Program-made: the position numbers and the translations under genes
In this document: in pieces, positions 30,119-38,474 of the stretch
Position numbering within the stretch: the first letter of the stretch is position 1
Layout of the letters: the number at the start of each line of letters is the position of its first letter
Notes under the pieces: model-generated
Databases searched by the model: none
What the model was told of the DNA's origin: nothing
Seen by the model: only the letters and a program-made list of their open reading frames with translations
NCBI GenBank assembly: GCA_009694215.1
Contig: SHVN01000013.1
Span: forward strand, 1-39,700
DNA from: Xanthobacteraceae bacterium
Lineage (GTDB): Bacteria > Pseudomonadota > Alphaproteobacteria > Rhizobiales > Xanthobacteraceae
DNA: 39,700 nt
Direction: 5' to 3'

Positions 30119-30338
30119 CGACGTCCCCGAAGCCTCCAAAGCCCCGAATCTTCATGTCGGATCGGCATTTTACCAGATGCCAAAGCGCCGCGCTCGGCAA
30201 GTTCCCGGCCTTCAAGCCACCGGGATGGGGTACGGGCCGGGCGAATTTGTGACGAATCCGCCACAGCCTGCGCCCCGGTACGCAGCTCCCGCCGCGGACC
30301 GTTACAACCTGCCAAGCGACAGGGCAGCTAAAGGCCGC

Positions 30339-30808
30339 CTACAGCTCGCGCCCGAGCTTGCGGTCCAGCGAATAGGGACCGCCCCCGCGCAACACAATGG
30401 CCGTGATGATCAGGGCCCAGAACGCCGGGTATTCCCATCCGCCGCCCTGCCGGTTCCAGGGGAAATCCTTGAAGCCCGTGCCCCAATGCGCGTTGAAGAT
30501 GATCAGCAGGAATTGAATGCCTATCGCGGCCGCAAACACGCGGGTGAACAGGCCGAACATGATGCAAAGCGCGCCAACCGTTTCCAGGAAGAACACGACG
30601 TAGGCGAGCGGCACCGAAGGCTCGATGCCGCGCCGCGCCAGACTGTTCGCGGCGAAGCCTGCGATCGAATTCAGCGTCAGCTTCTGGATTCCGTAGATGA
30701 GAAGAAATCCGCCCGCGGTCAGGCGGACAAGAATCCACGAGATATCGCAGTGTTGTCGTAGAATGGTGCGAGTGCCGAGATGATTGGCCTCGGTTCTTGT
30801 GCCGGCAT
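30339..30808 (-). CDS. DoxX family membrane protein, start region apparently frameshifted
   Basis: The body (from about 30746 downward) is a four-helix DoxX-type membrane protein: DISWILVRLTAGGFLLIYGIQKL, YVVFFLETVGALCIMFGLFTRVFAAAIGIQFL and PAFWALIITAIVLRGGGPYSLD. This frame has no sensible start nearby. A good family-like N-terminus (MPAQEPRPIISALAPFYDNT, from ATG 30808) sits in the next frame, after a GGGGGAG stretch. The two join perfectly if one base is missing at about 30747-30748. It is either a real frameshift, making this a pseudogene, or a sequence error. A 184-residue reading from an upstream GTG at 30893 in the body frame is possible but gives an unnatural N-terminus. DoxX proteins are poorly defined and linked to redox or thiosulfate metabolism. 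Confidence 0.75.
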
Positions 30809-30888
30809 CGATATTGGTGTCTCCCCCTGTAGTTTTTAAGCCGCGGCATCGTAGCGCGCCACGCAGGCCCAACGAAAGGCCAGAACGC

Positions 30889-30925
30889 ACCAAGCCCCCG
30901 GGGGAGGATTGCCCGGGGGCCTGGT
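30889..30925 (-). terminator. Strong GC hairpin after the MarR gene
   Basis: ACCAAGCCCCCGGG (about 30889-30902) and CCCGGGGGCCTGGT (30912-30925) are inverted arms with one mismatch in 14, around a 9-base loop. It starts about 40 bases after the stop of the MarR gene on the minus strand. There is no long T-run, so termination may be imperfect or the hairpin may protect the 3' end. Confidence 0.5.
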
Positions 30926-30965
30926 CGTGACGAAAGATGGTGGGAAGAGCCGCGTTAGCGTTTGA

Positions 30966-31478
30966 TCAAAGCCGGTAGAGGATCTGGTCGGTCCAGAACC
31001 GCTCGAGCCGGTGCAGCGACTTGTTCAAGGTCGCGAACTCGTCGCCGGTGATGCCGCCGACCTGCTCCATCGTGCGAACGTGCTTCTGGTAGAGACCCTC
31101 GACCGCGTCGCGAACCTCGCGGCCCGAGTCGGTCAGGCTGATACGCACCGAGCGGCGATCGACCCGCGAACGCTGGTGATCGAGGAAGCCCATCTCGACA
31201 AGCTTCTTCAGATTGTAGGAGACGTTGGAGCCGAGGTAGTAACCGCGGGTGCGAAGCTCGCCCGCGGTCAGCTCCTTGTCGCCGATGTTGTAGAGCAGAA
31301 GCGCCTGCACCGAATTGATGTCGGAGCGGCCTCGGCGATCGAATTCGTCCTTGATCACATCGAGCAAGCGCCGATGCAGACGCTCGACGAGCGTCAACGC
31401 ATCGAGATAGAGCGGCCGGATCTGGTCGAACTTCGCCTGTCGCTCGGCGGGCTCGACCGTTTTTGCAACGGTCTTCAT
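30966..31478 (-). CDS. ldtR: MarR family transcriptional regulator, LdtR-like
   Basis: The 170-residue winged-helix protein has the MarR core: INSVQALLLYNIGDKELTAGELRTRGYYLGSNVSYNLKKL (recognition helix), the wing DHQRSRVDRRSVRISLTDSGREV, and the long C-terminal dimer helices. The pattern RGYYLGSNVSYNLKKLVEMGFL is that of LdtR, first described in Candidatus Liberibacter asiaticus as a controller of an L,D-transpeptidase gene. I give the symbol by this resemblance and the neighbouring L,D-transpeptidase, not by search. ATG 31478 is the start, with GAAGG upstream. An imperfect palindrome 95 bases upstream may be its own operator. Confidence 0.82.
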   Translation of the reverse strand: MKTVAKTVEPAERQAKFDQIRPLYLDALTLVERLHRRLLDVIKDEFDRRGRSDINSVQALLLYNIGDKELTAGELRTRGYYLGSNVSYNLKKLVEMGFLDHQRSRVDRRSVRISLTDSGREVRDAVEGLYQKHVRTMEQVGGITGDEFATLNKSLHRLERFWTDQILYRL

Positions 31479-31572
31479 CGTGACGCCTTCCCGTATATTT
31501 TTGTTACATGCGGCGGGCCCTGTTTTCCCGCCGATGCATGGGACCATACGGGCGCCGGCTGAAGATCGGCTT

Positions 31573-31591
31573 AAATTGTAGGATAAAGTTT
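31573..31591. promoter_or_regulatory. Candidate operator: imperfect palindrome upstream of the MarR gene
   Basis: AAATTGTA-GGA-TAAAGTTT has 8-base arms that are complementary at 6 positions. It is AT-rich in otherwise GC-rich DNA. On the minus strand it contains TACAAT, a good -10 match, and ends 95 bases before the MarR start. The size and overlap with a -10 fit a MarR-family binding site for self-control. There is no proof. Confidence 0.35.
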
Positions 31592-31776
31592 TGGTATCTT
31601 GACGATGGTGAATCCCTCGTATCTGTTGGATTCGAGCGACCATATTCACTTCGCGTTCACCGTCGCGGCGCGGCCTTTGCCCCAAAACCGGTCACGGCTT
31701 CGGCGCGTCGCCATCCACCACCTTGGCTTCGCCCGTCGACCGCTTGTGCGGCGTCCCACAATGGGAACGAAACCGC

Positions 31777-31795
31777 GCCGGGAAATGTCCCCGGC
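31777..31795 (-). repeat. Small inverted repeat after mmsB
   Basis: GCCGGG (31777-31782) and CCCGGC (31790-31795) enclose a 7-base loop, 11 bases after the mmsB stop on the minus strand. The sequence after it has only short T-runs, so a terminator is possible but weak. Confidence 0.35.
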
Positions 31796-31805
31796 AAAGC
31801 TTTGC

Positions 31806-32693
31806 TCACGCGCCGCGGACGAAACGGATCACGCCGGAAAAATCGCGCGGCCCCTCCCCGCTCTCGACGAACTCCGAATAGATGCGGACCGCGTCCGCGC
31901 CGAGCGGGGTGTTCGCGCCGGCCGCCTTCGCCGCGTCCTGGGCGAGCTTGAGATCCTTCAGCATCATCGCCGCGGTGAAGCCCGCCTTGTAGTCGCGGTT
32001 GGCGGGCGAGCCCGGCACCGGCCCCGGCACCGGGCAATAGGTCGTCATCGACCAGCATTGGCCCGACGACTTCGACGAGATGTCGAACAGCTTCTGCGCG
32101 TCGAGCCCGAGCTTTTCCGCCAGCACGAAGGCCTCCGACACCGCGATCATCGACACGCCGAGGATCATGTTGTTGCAGATCTTCGCCGCCTGGCCGTTGC
32201 CGGCGCCGCCGGCGTGCACGATGGTCTTGCCCATCTTCTCCAGCAGGGGAAGCGCGCGGGCGAAGGCCTTGTCGCCGCCGCCGACCATGAAGGTAAGCGT
32301 ACCGGCCTGCGCGCCGCCGACGCCGCCGGACACCGGCGCATCGAGCATCGCGAGGCCCTTCGTCTCGGCTGCCGCGGCGACGTCGCGGGCGCTTGCGACA
32401 TCGATGGTCGAGCAGTCAATCAACAGCGTGCCGGCGCCCGCCGACGACAGCACGCCTTCGGCCCCGAGATAGACGTCGCGCACGTGCTGTCCCGCCGGCA
32501 GCATGGTGATGACGATCTCGGCCCCGCTCGCGGCAGCCTTCACGCTGGCCGCCGCCTGGCCACCCGACGCTGCGAGCGCGTCGGCCTGAGCCTTGCTGAG
32601 GTCAAACCCCTGCACGCCGTGCCCGGCCTTGAGCAGGTTCTGCGCCATCGGCAGACCCATGTTGCCAAGGCCGATGAATCCGATTTTTGCCAT
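31806..32693 (-). CDS. mmsB: 3-hydroxyisobutyrate dehydrogenase
   Basis: This NAD-dependent enzyme oxidises 3-hydroxyisobutyrate to methylmalonate semialdehyde in valine breakdown. The 295-residue product has the Rossmann motif IGFIGLGNMGLPMAQNLLKAGH, the substrate loop LDAPVSGGVGGAQAGTLTFMVGG, and Lys171 in GNGQAAKICNNMILG, the family's catalytic lysine. The ending DLKLAQDAAKAAGANTPLG is typical. ATG 32693 follows GGGGAGGA. The stop of the TctC-type gene lies 24 bases upstream. The dehydrogenase and hydrolase genes of the same pathway lie further upstream on the same strand. Confidence 0.94.
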   Translation of the reverse strand: MAKIGFIGLGNMGLPMAQNLLKAGHGVQGFDLSKAQADALAASGGQAAASVKAAASGAEIVITMLPAGQHVRDVYLGAEGVLSSAGAGTLLIDCSTIDVASARDVAAAAETKGLAMLDAPVSGGVGGAQAGTLTFMVGGGDKAFARALPLLEKMGKTIVHAGGAGNGQAAKICNNMILGVSMIAVSEAFVLAEKLGLDAQKLFDISSKSSGQCWSMTTYCPVPGPVPGSPANRDYKAGFTAAMMLKDLKLAQDAAKAAGANTPLGADAVRIYSEFVESGEGPRDFSGVIRFVRGA

Positions 32694-32717
32694 GCGCCGT
32701 TCCTCCCCGGTCCCGGC

Positions 32718-33704
32718 CTACTGCGACTGGATGTTGGCCGCCTTGGCGAGCGTCTTGGCGATCTCGAATTCCTTGACGATACGGGCATCGAAGTCGTCCG
32801 GCGCCATGACCATCTGCTCGACGCCGAGCATGCCGAGCTTTGCCTTGGTCGCCGGATTGTTGATCGCCTTGATGATCTCCGCGTTCATCTTGACGACCAC
32901 GTCGCGGGGCGTCTTCTTCGGCACGAAGGCGCCGACCCAGAAATCCAGATCGGACTCCGGCACGCCGGCCTCGATCGTGGTCGGCACATCCGGCAACGCC
33001 GATGCGCGCTTGGAGCTCGACACCGCGAGCGCCAGCACCTTGCCGTCCCTGATCAGCGGTAGCACCGGAGTGATCGGGCAGAAATAAATGTCGATGCGGC
33101 CGGTCATCACTTCGGTCAGCGCCTCGGGTGCGCCCTTGTATGGAACGAGCTGTCCTTCGAAGCCCGCGGCCAGGCGGAAGCGCTCCATGGCCAGATGCGG
33201 CGGCGTGCCGATGCCGGCCGCCCCGTAATTGAGCTCGCCCGGCCTGGCCTTGGCCTTTGCCACCAGCTCCTTGACCGACTTGACGCCCTTGCTCGGCGCG
33301 ATCACCAGCACCAGCGGCACGTTGCCGAGCGTGGTGAGGCCGGAGAAATCCTTCACCGGGTCGTAGGGCACGTTGGTCTGGATCGCCGGCACGGTGACGA
33401 TGGCGTTGGAGTGGATCAGGATGGTGTGGCCGTCCGGATCGGATTGCTTGACCTGCGCGGAACCGACGGTGGTGCCGCCGCCCGGACGGTTCTCGATGAT
33501 GAACGACTGCCCGACCTGTTGGCCGACCTGTTCGAGGATCGTGCGCGGCACAAGATCGGTGGCGCTGCCGGGCGCATAGGGCACGACGACGCGGATCGAC
33601 TTGGTCGGCCACTCCGCCGCCTGTGCCGGACGGATCAACGGCCAGCCGGCCGAGGCGGCCAGCAGCGAGCCCATGCCTGACTTGAGGATTTCACGGCGAT
33701 TCAT
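32718..33704 (-). CDS. Tripartite tricarboxylate transporter substrate-binding protein (TctC/Bug family)
   Basis: The 328-residue protein has a signal (MNRREILKSGMGSLLAASAGWPLIRPAQAA; one Arg pair, twin-arginine-like but without the full motif). It carries the family core SIRVVVPYAPGSATDLVPR, FIIENRPGGGTTVGSAQVKQSDPDGHT and VPYDPVKDFSGLT. It sits inside the valine catabolic run, between a small membrane protein and mmsB. It may bind a branched-chain-derived carboxylate, but that is only context. No TctAB genes are nearby. ATG 33704 follows an AGGAGA site. Confidence 0.92.
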   Translation of the reverse strand: MNRREILKSGMGSLLAASAGWPLIRPAQAAEWPTKSIRVVVPYAPGSATDLVPRTILEQVGQQVGQSFIIENRPGGGTTVGSAQVKQSDPDGHTILIHSNAIVTVPAIQTNVPYDPVKDFSGLTTLGNVPLVLVIAPSKGVKSVKELVAKAKARPGELNYGAAGIGTPPHLAMERFRLAAGFEGQLVPYKGAPEALTEVMTGRIDIYFCPITPVLPLIRDGKVLALAVSSSKRASALPDVPTTIEAGVPESDLDFWVGAFVPKKTPRDVVVKMNAEIIKAINNPATKAKLGMLGVEQMVMAPDDFDARIVKEFEIAKTLAKAANIQSQ

Positions 33705-33740
33705 GGCAGTCTCCTGTTGCTCAGTGCATACGATATCAAC

Positions 33741-34247
33741 TCAATTCGGATGCTCGCGCGCGGACTGGATGGCCAGCGCCAGATAGGCGAACAGCAGCAC
33801 GCCCTCCACCGCCACGATCATCAGCCGCCCGCCGTAAACCTGCGGGAAGAACACTTCGACCGCCGCCATCGACACGCAGGCGGTGAGCCAGACCACCGCC
33901 CCCCATGCCGCCGCGAGCCAGAGCCCGACCGCCGCGACCAGATCGATCACCGCGAAAAACACCGTCGCCGTCTGCCAGGGCGTCGGCTGATACTCGAACC
34001 CGTCCGGCGGCCCGCTGATGCCGCACACGATCGCCCAGTGATAGAGGCCCTTGGCCATCGACAGCACGGCCATCACCCGCAGGAAGATGACCAGACGGCC
34101 GGTCCAGCGCGCCTCGTGAATCTCCGGCTCGTCGGCATGCACCGGCTCCATCGAGCGAACCGGGTCGTTCGTCGTCTTGATCGGGCTGGCCGGCTTGGCG
34201 GGAGCGGCCGGATTGGCGGCGGGGGTATCGCTCACGGGACCAACCAT
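33741..34247 (-). CDS. DUF6163-like membrane protein
   Basis: The 168-residue protein has a Pro/Ala-rich cytosolic N-terminus and then four hydrophobic segments: LVIFLRVMAVLSMAKGLYHWAIVCG, TATVFFAVIDLVAAVGLWLAA, AVVWLTACVSMAAVEVFFP and LMIVAVEGVLLFAYLALAI. It matches what I recall of DUF6163, a small membrane family of this order; function unknown. ATG 34247 overlaps the upstream hydrolase gene by 16 bases. GTG 34235 is an equally good start (MSDTPAANP) and gives the classic 4-base GTGA overlap. Either way it is coupled to the hydrolase gene. Confidence 0.72.
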   Translation of the reverse strand: MVGPVSDTPAANPAAPAKPASPIKTTNDPVRSMEPVHADEPEIHEARWTGRLVIFLRVMAVLSMAKGLYHWAIVCGISGPPDGFEYQPTPWQTATVFFAVIDLVAAVGLWLAAAWGAVVWLTACVSMAAVEVFFPQVYGGRLMIVAVEGVLLFAYLALAIQSAREHPN

Positions 34248-35299
34248 TCGTCGCCGGGCGGCAGCGGCGCGAAATGGCGCGCGACCTCCGCATCGGAAAT
34301 CTCCGCCAGCGTGGCCGGCCGCCAACGCGGCGCGTTGTCCTTGTCCACGATCACCGCGCGCACCCCTTCATAGAAGTCGTGGCCATGAATGATGCGCGAC
34401 ACTATGCGGAATTCGGTCTGCATGCACCCCTCGAATGACAGGCCGATGCCGGTCCGCATCTGGGCCAGCGCAAGCTTGAGCGCGGTCGGAGACCTGGTGC
34501 GGATCGAGGCCGACGTGGCCTTGGCGAACTCCGCGTCGGCTCCGCCCGCCACAGCCTCGGCGTTGAGCGCCGCGAGGATGTCCTCGACCCGGCCGCCCTT
34601 GAACAGCCGGTCGATCGCGCCGCGCCGCGCCATAAGCTTGCCCTCCCCCGCCGGTTCGGCGAAAGCCGCGAGCGCCGCATCGACGGGGACATCACCGCAT
34701 AGGGCATCGGCCAGATCGTGAAAGCGCGACGACTGCACCCGATGGGTGGCGATGGTTGCCGCGACCCCGTCGGCTGCATTGAGCCGCTCGCCGGTCAGCG
34801 CGCACCAGGCGCCAAGCTCGCCCGGCAGCCGCGGCAGGAACCATGTCGCGCCGACGTCGGGAAAAAACCCGATCGAGACCTCGGGCATGGCGAACAGGAA
34901 ACGGTCGCCGGCGACGCGATGCGAGCCGTGCACCGAGAGGCCCACGCCGCCGCCCATGACGATGCCGTCGATCAGCGCGACATAGGGCTTGGGATAATTC
35001 TTGATCATCGTGTTGAGGACATATTCCTCGCCGTAGAACGCCAGCATCTCGTCATGGCGTCCGGTGGTGCCTGCGTCGTAGAGCGCGCGGATGTCGCCCC
35101 CCGCCGAGAAGGCACGGCCGCCCGTGGCCGACAGCACGACGCGGGTGATCGAGGGATCGTCCCGCCATGCCTTCAACTGGCGTGTGAACGCGCGCACCAT
35201 GCCGAGCGTCACGGCGTTGAGCGCCTGCGGCCGGTTCAGCGTGACGAGGCCCGCGGCGCCACGGCGGTCGAACAGGATTTCGGATGGCGCTTCGCTCAC
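34232..35299 (-). CDS. 3-hydroxyisobutyryl-CoA hydrolase (enoyl-CoA hydratase superfamily)
   Basis: This crotonase-fold enzyme releases 3-hydroxyisobutyrate from its CoA ester in valine breakdown. The 355-residue product is longer than simple hydratases and has the HIBCH-type signature: GRAFSAGGDIRALYD, IVMGGGVGLSVHGSHRVA (oxyanion hole) and FAMPEVSIGFFPDVGATWFLPRLPG, with Glu140 and Asp148 spaced as in HIBCH. I chose GTG 35299 (MSEAPSEILFDRRG) since it overlaps the stop of the 22-codon ORF before it (GTGA). Annotation as plain enoyl-CoA hydratase would be less precise. Confidence 0.9.
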   Translation of the reverse strand: MSEAPSEILFDRRGAAGLVTLNRPQALNAVTLGMVRAFTRQLKAWRDDPSITRVVLSATGGRAFSAGGDIRALYDAGTTGRHDEMLAFYGEEYVLNTMIKNYPKPYVALIDGIVMGGGVGLSVHGSHRVAGDRFLFAMPEVSIGFFPDVGATWFLPRLPGELGAWCALTGERLNAADGVAATIATHRVQSSRFHDLADALCGDVPVDAALAAFAEPAGEGKLMARRGAIDRLFKGGRVEDILAALNAEAVAGGADAEFAKATSASIRTRSPTALKLALAQMRTGIGLSFEGCMQTEFRIVSRIIHGHDFYEGVRAVIVDKDNAPRWRPATLAEISDAEVARHFAPLPPGDEWLVP

Positions 35300-35364
35300 G
35301 CGGCAATGGCCCACAAAAACATCGGCGTCGCGGCGAAGACAAGCGCAAGCTGAGCGGTGAGCAT
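35296..35364 (-). CDS. 22-residue hydrophobic small ORF in the valine operon
   Basis: An ATG at 35362-35364 opens 22 codons (MLTAQLALVFAATPMFLWA and on) ending at TGA 35296-35298. The product is one hydrophobic segment with a central Pro and no charges, so it would be a single-pass membrane peptide. It starts 2 bases after the dehydrogenase stop (TGACCATG), and its own TGA overlaps the GTG of the hydrolase by the GTGA pattern. It thus fills the gap between two pathway genes exactly and could be translated in series. No known family; translation is unproven. It may act only as a coupling leader. Confidence 0.5.
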   Translation of the reverse strand: MLTAQLALVFAATPMFLWAIAA

Positions 35365-35366
35365 GG

Positions 35367-36506
35367 TCAATTCCCCAGCAAATCCCGGCTGACGATCAGT
35401 CGCATCACCTCGTTGGTGCCTTCGAGGATCTGGTGCACGCGCACGTCGCGCAACACGCGTTCGATCGGATGATCGCGCAGGTAGCCGTAGCCGCCGTGCA
35501 GTTGCAGGCAGCCGTTGACCACCTCGAAGCCCGCGTCGGTGGCGAGACGCTTGGCCATGGCGGCAAGCCGCGTGCCGCCGGGCTCGTCCGCGCCGACAGC
35601 CACGGCCGCGCGGCGCACCATCAGCCGGGAGGCCTCCAATTCGGTTGCATAATCGGCGATGCGAAAGCGCAACGCCTGGAAGTCCGAGAGCCGCGAGCCG
35701 AACTGCTTGCGCTCGCGCATGTATTCGATGGTGCGATCGAGGCAGAACTGCGCGCCGCCGATCGAGCAGGCCGCGATGTTGAGCCGCCCGCCATCGAGAC
35801 CGGCCATCGCGATCTTGAAGCCGTCGCCCTCCTGGCCGATCAGGTTTTCCGCCGGCACCCGGCAGTTCTCGAAATTCACCATCGCGGTCGGCTGCGATTT
35901 CCAGCCGAGCTTCTTCTCCCGTGCACCGAACGACAGGCCCGGCGTGCCCTTTTCCACCACGATGCAGGAAATGCCCTTGGGGCCCGCGCCGCCGGTGCGG
36001 ACCATGCAGACGTAGACATCGGAGACGCCGCCGCCGGAAATGAACGCCTTGCTGCCGTTCAGCACATAGTGGCCGCCGTCTCGGGTGGCTTTGGTCTTCA
36101 GGCTCGCGGCGTCGGAGCCGGCGTCCGGTTCGGTCAGGCAGTAGCTTGCAAAATGCTCCATGCTGCAGAGCTTCTGCAGAAATTTTTGGCGCTGCGCCGC
36201 GCCGCCGAAGGCATCGATCATCCAGGCCGCCATGTTGTGGATCGAGATATAGGCCGCGGTCGAGGTGCAGCCCTGCGCCAGCTCCTCGAAGATGATGGTG
36301 GCGTCGAGCCGCGACAGGGCGCTGCCGCCGGCGTCGTCCTTCACATAAATGCCGCCGAAACCCAGCGCCGCGGCCTTGCGCAGCTCCGGGACCGGAAACG
36401 TCTCGTTCTCGTCCCAGGCCCGCGCGTTCGGCGCCATCGCCTCGTGGGCGAATTGCCGCGCGGTGGCCTGGAACGCCCGCTGGTCCTCGGTGAGATCGAA
36501 ATCCAT
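35367..36506 (-). CDS. Acyl-CoA dehydrogenase, probable isobutyryl-CoA dehydrogenase
   Basis: The 379-residue FAD enzyme has the family parts in order: [109 protein letters not shown] and [18 protein letters not shown] with Glu362 as the likely catalytic base. Close resemblance to ACAD8-type enzymes and the neighbours (3-hydroxyisobutyryl-CoA hydrolase and mmsB) point to isobutyryl-CoA. It is the first gene of this minus-strand operon and is divergent from hemB over 96 bases. Confidence 0.93.
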   Translation of the reverse strand: MDFDLTEDQRAFQATARQFAHEAMAPNARAWDENETFPVPELRKAAALGFGGIYVKDDAGGSALSRLDATIIFEELAQGCTSTAAYISIHNMAAWMIDAFGGAAQRQKFLQKLCSMEHFASYCLTEPDAGSDAASLKTKATRDGGHYVLNGSKAFISGGGVSDVYVCMVRTGGAGPKGISCIVVEKGTPGLSFGAREKKLGWKSQPTAMVNFENCRVPAENLIGQEGDGFKIAMAGLDGGRLNIAACSIGGAQFCLDRTIEYMRERKQFGSRLSDFQALRFRIADYATELEASRLMVRRAAVAVGADEPGGTRLAAMAKRLATDAGFEVVNGCLQLHGGYGYLRDHPIERVLRDVRVHQILEGTNEVMRLIVSRDLLGN

Positions 36507-36584
36507 TGCCCCCGACCGATAGAAAACGCCCCTCCCGGCGTCAACGCCGCTGGCGAGCCCCGAGCCGAAAGGCTAAAAGAATAA

Positions 36585-37667
<1,083 letters not shown>

Positions 37668-37673
37668 CCGCCC

Positions 37674-38459
37674 ATGCTCTGGTGCCGCTTCGAAAAGGAC
37701 GGGCTGGCCTCATACGGCCTCGTCGAAGGCGACACGGTCGTCGCGGTCGAAGGCGATCCGTTCTCTCAACATCGCCGCACCGGCATCAGCTTGCCGCTCG
37801 GCAGCGTCAGGCTGCTCGTGCCGGTCATGCCGCCGACGTTCTATGCCATCGGCTCGAACTACCGCACCCACGTCATCGAACGCTCCAAGGCCAAGGGCTT
37901 TTCCGAGCCGAAGTTCTATGACCGGCCGCGCGTCGGCTATCGCGCCAACAGCGCGCTGATCGCGACCGGCGAGGACATCGTCAAGCCGAAAGACTCCAGC
38001 CCGCGCTTCGAATACGAGGGCGAACTGGTCGCGGTCATCGGCAAGCTATGCCGCAACGTCACGCCCGACGAGGCCGCCGGCTGCATTCTCGGCTGGACCA
38101 TCGGCAACGACGTCACCGAGCGCGACTGGCAGAAGAACGATCCGACCAACCTTCGCGGCAAGAACGCCGACACCTTCAAGCCGATGGGCCCGTGGATCGC
38201 GACCGGCATCGAGCCGCGCGACATGACGACGACGGTCCGGCTCAACGGCGCGACCGTCCACAAGTTTCCGACCTGCAACATGCTGTTCAGCGCCGGCGAA
38301 GTAATCAGCGACATCTCGAAAACCAACACGCTGTCGCCCGGCGACGTGGTCTGGCTTGGCACCGATGAATTGCCCCAAAGCCTCAAAGCCGATGATACGA
38401 TCGAAATCGAGATCGGCGGCATCGGCGTGCTGCGCAATCGCGTGGTCGCGGAGACATAA
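37674..38459 (+). CDS. Fumarylacetoacetate hydrolase family protein
   Basis: The 261-residue protein has the FAH fold: TFYAIGSNYRTHVIERSKAKG, then the metal site residues in RFEYEGELVAVIGK (Glu115, Glu117) and GWTIGNDVTERDWQ (Asp146). It ends SLKADDTIEIEIGGIGVLRNRV. FAH-family enzymes cleave C-C bonds of acylpyruvates or decarboxylate oxaloacetate-like acids. The exact substrate is unknown. It starts 6 bases after hemB and is followed by a TctC-type gene, so catabolic genes have come to follow hemB. Confidence 0.92.
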   Translation: MLWCRFEKDGLASYGLVEGDTVVAVEGDPFSQHRRTGISLPLGSVRLLVPVMPPTFYAIGSNYRTHVIERSKAKGFSEPKFYDRPRVGYRANSALIATGEDIVKPKDSSPRFEYEGELVAVIGKLCRNVTPDEAAGCILGWTIGNDVTERDWQKNDPTNLRGKNADTFKPMGPWIATGIEPRDMTTTVRLNGATVHKFPTCNMLFSAGEVISDISKTNTLSPGDVVWLGTDELPQSLKADDTIEIEIGGIGVLRNRVVAET

Positions 38460-38474
38460 ATAAAGGGAGGGACC

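Larger units (their letters stand above)
31479..31805. other. 327-base intergenic stretch between mmsB and the MarR gene
   Basis: No convincing gene is present on either strand. On the minus strand the frame of mmsB stays open for 37 more codons past its TGA, ending VVDGDAPKP and stop. That could be a former longer C-terminus or chance in GC-rich DNA. A small inverted repeat at 31777-31795 lies 11 bases after the mmsB stop. The part near 31573-31591 is AT-richer than its surroundings and likely holds the MarR promoter. Confidence 0.5.

Noticed and set aside
28259-30331. 690-codon plus-strand ORF over the monooxygenase and L,D-transpeptidase genes
   Set aside because: Two real genes with complete motifs explain this DNA. 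The ORF is low in hydrophobic pattern and is an out-of-frame shadow.
30328-30849. 173-codon minus-strand ORF overlapping the DoxX gene
   Set aside because: It is the wrong frame: Arg/Gly/His-rich where the DoxX frame shows four clear membrane helices.
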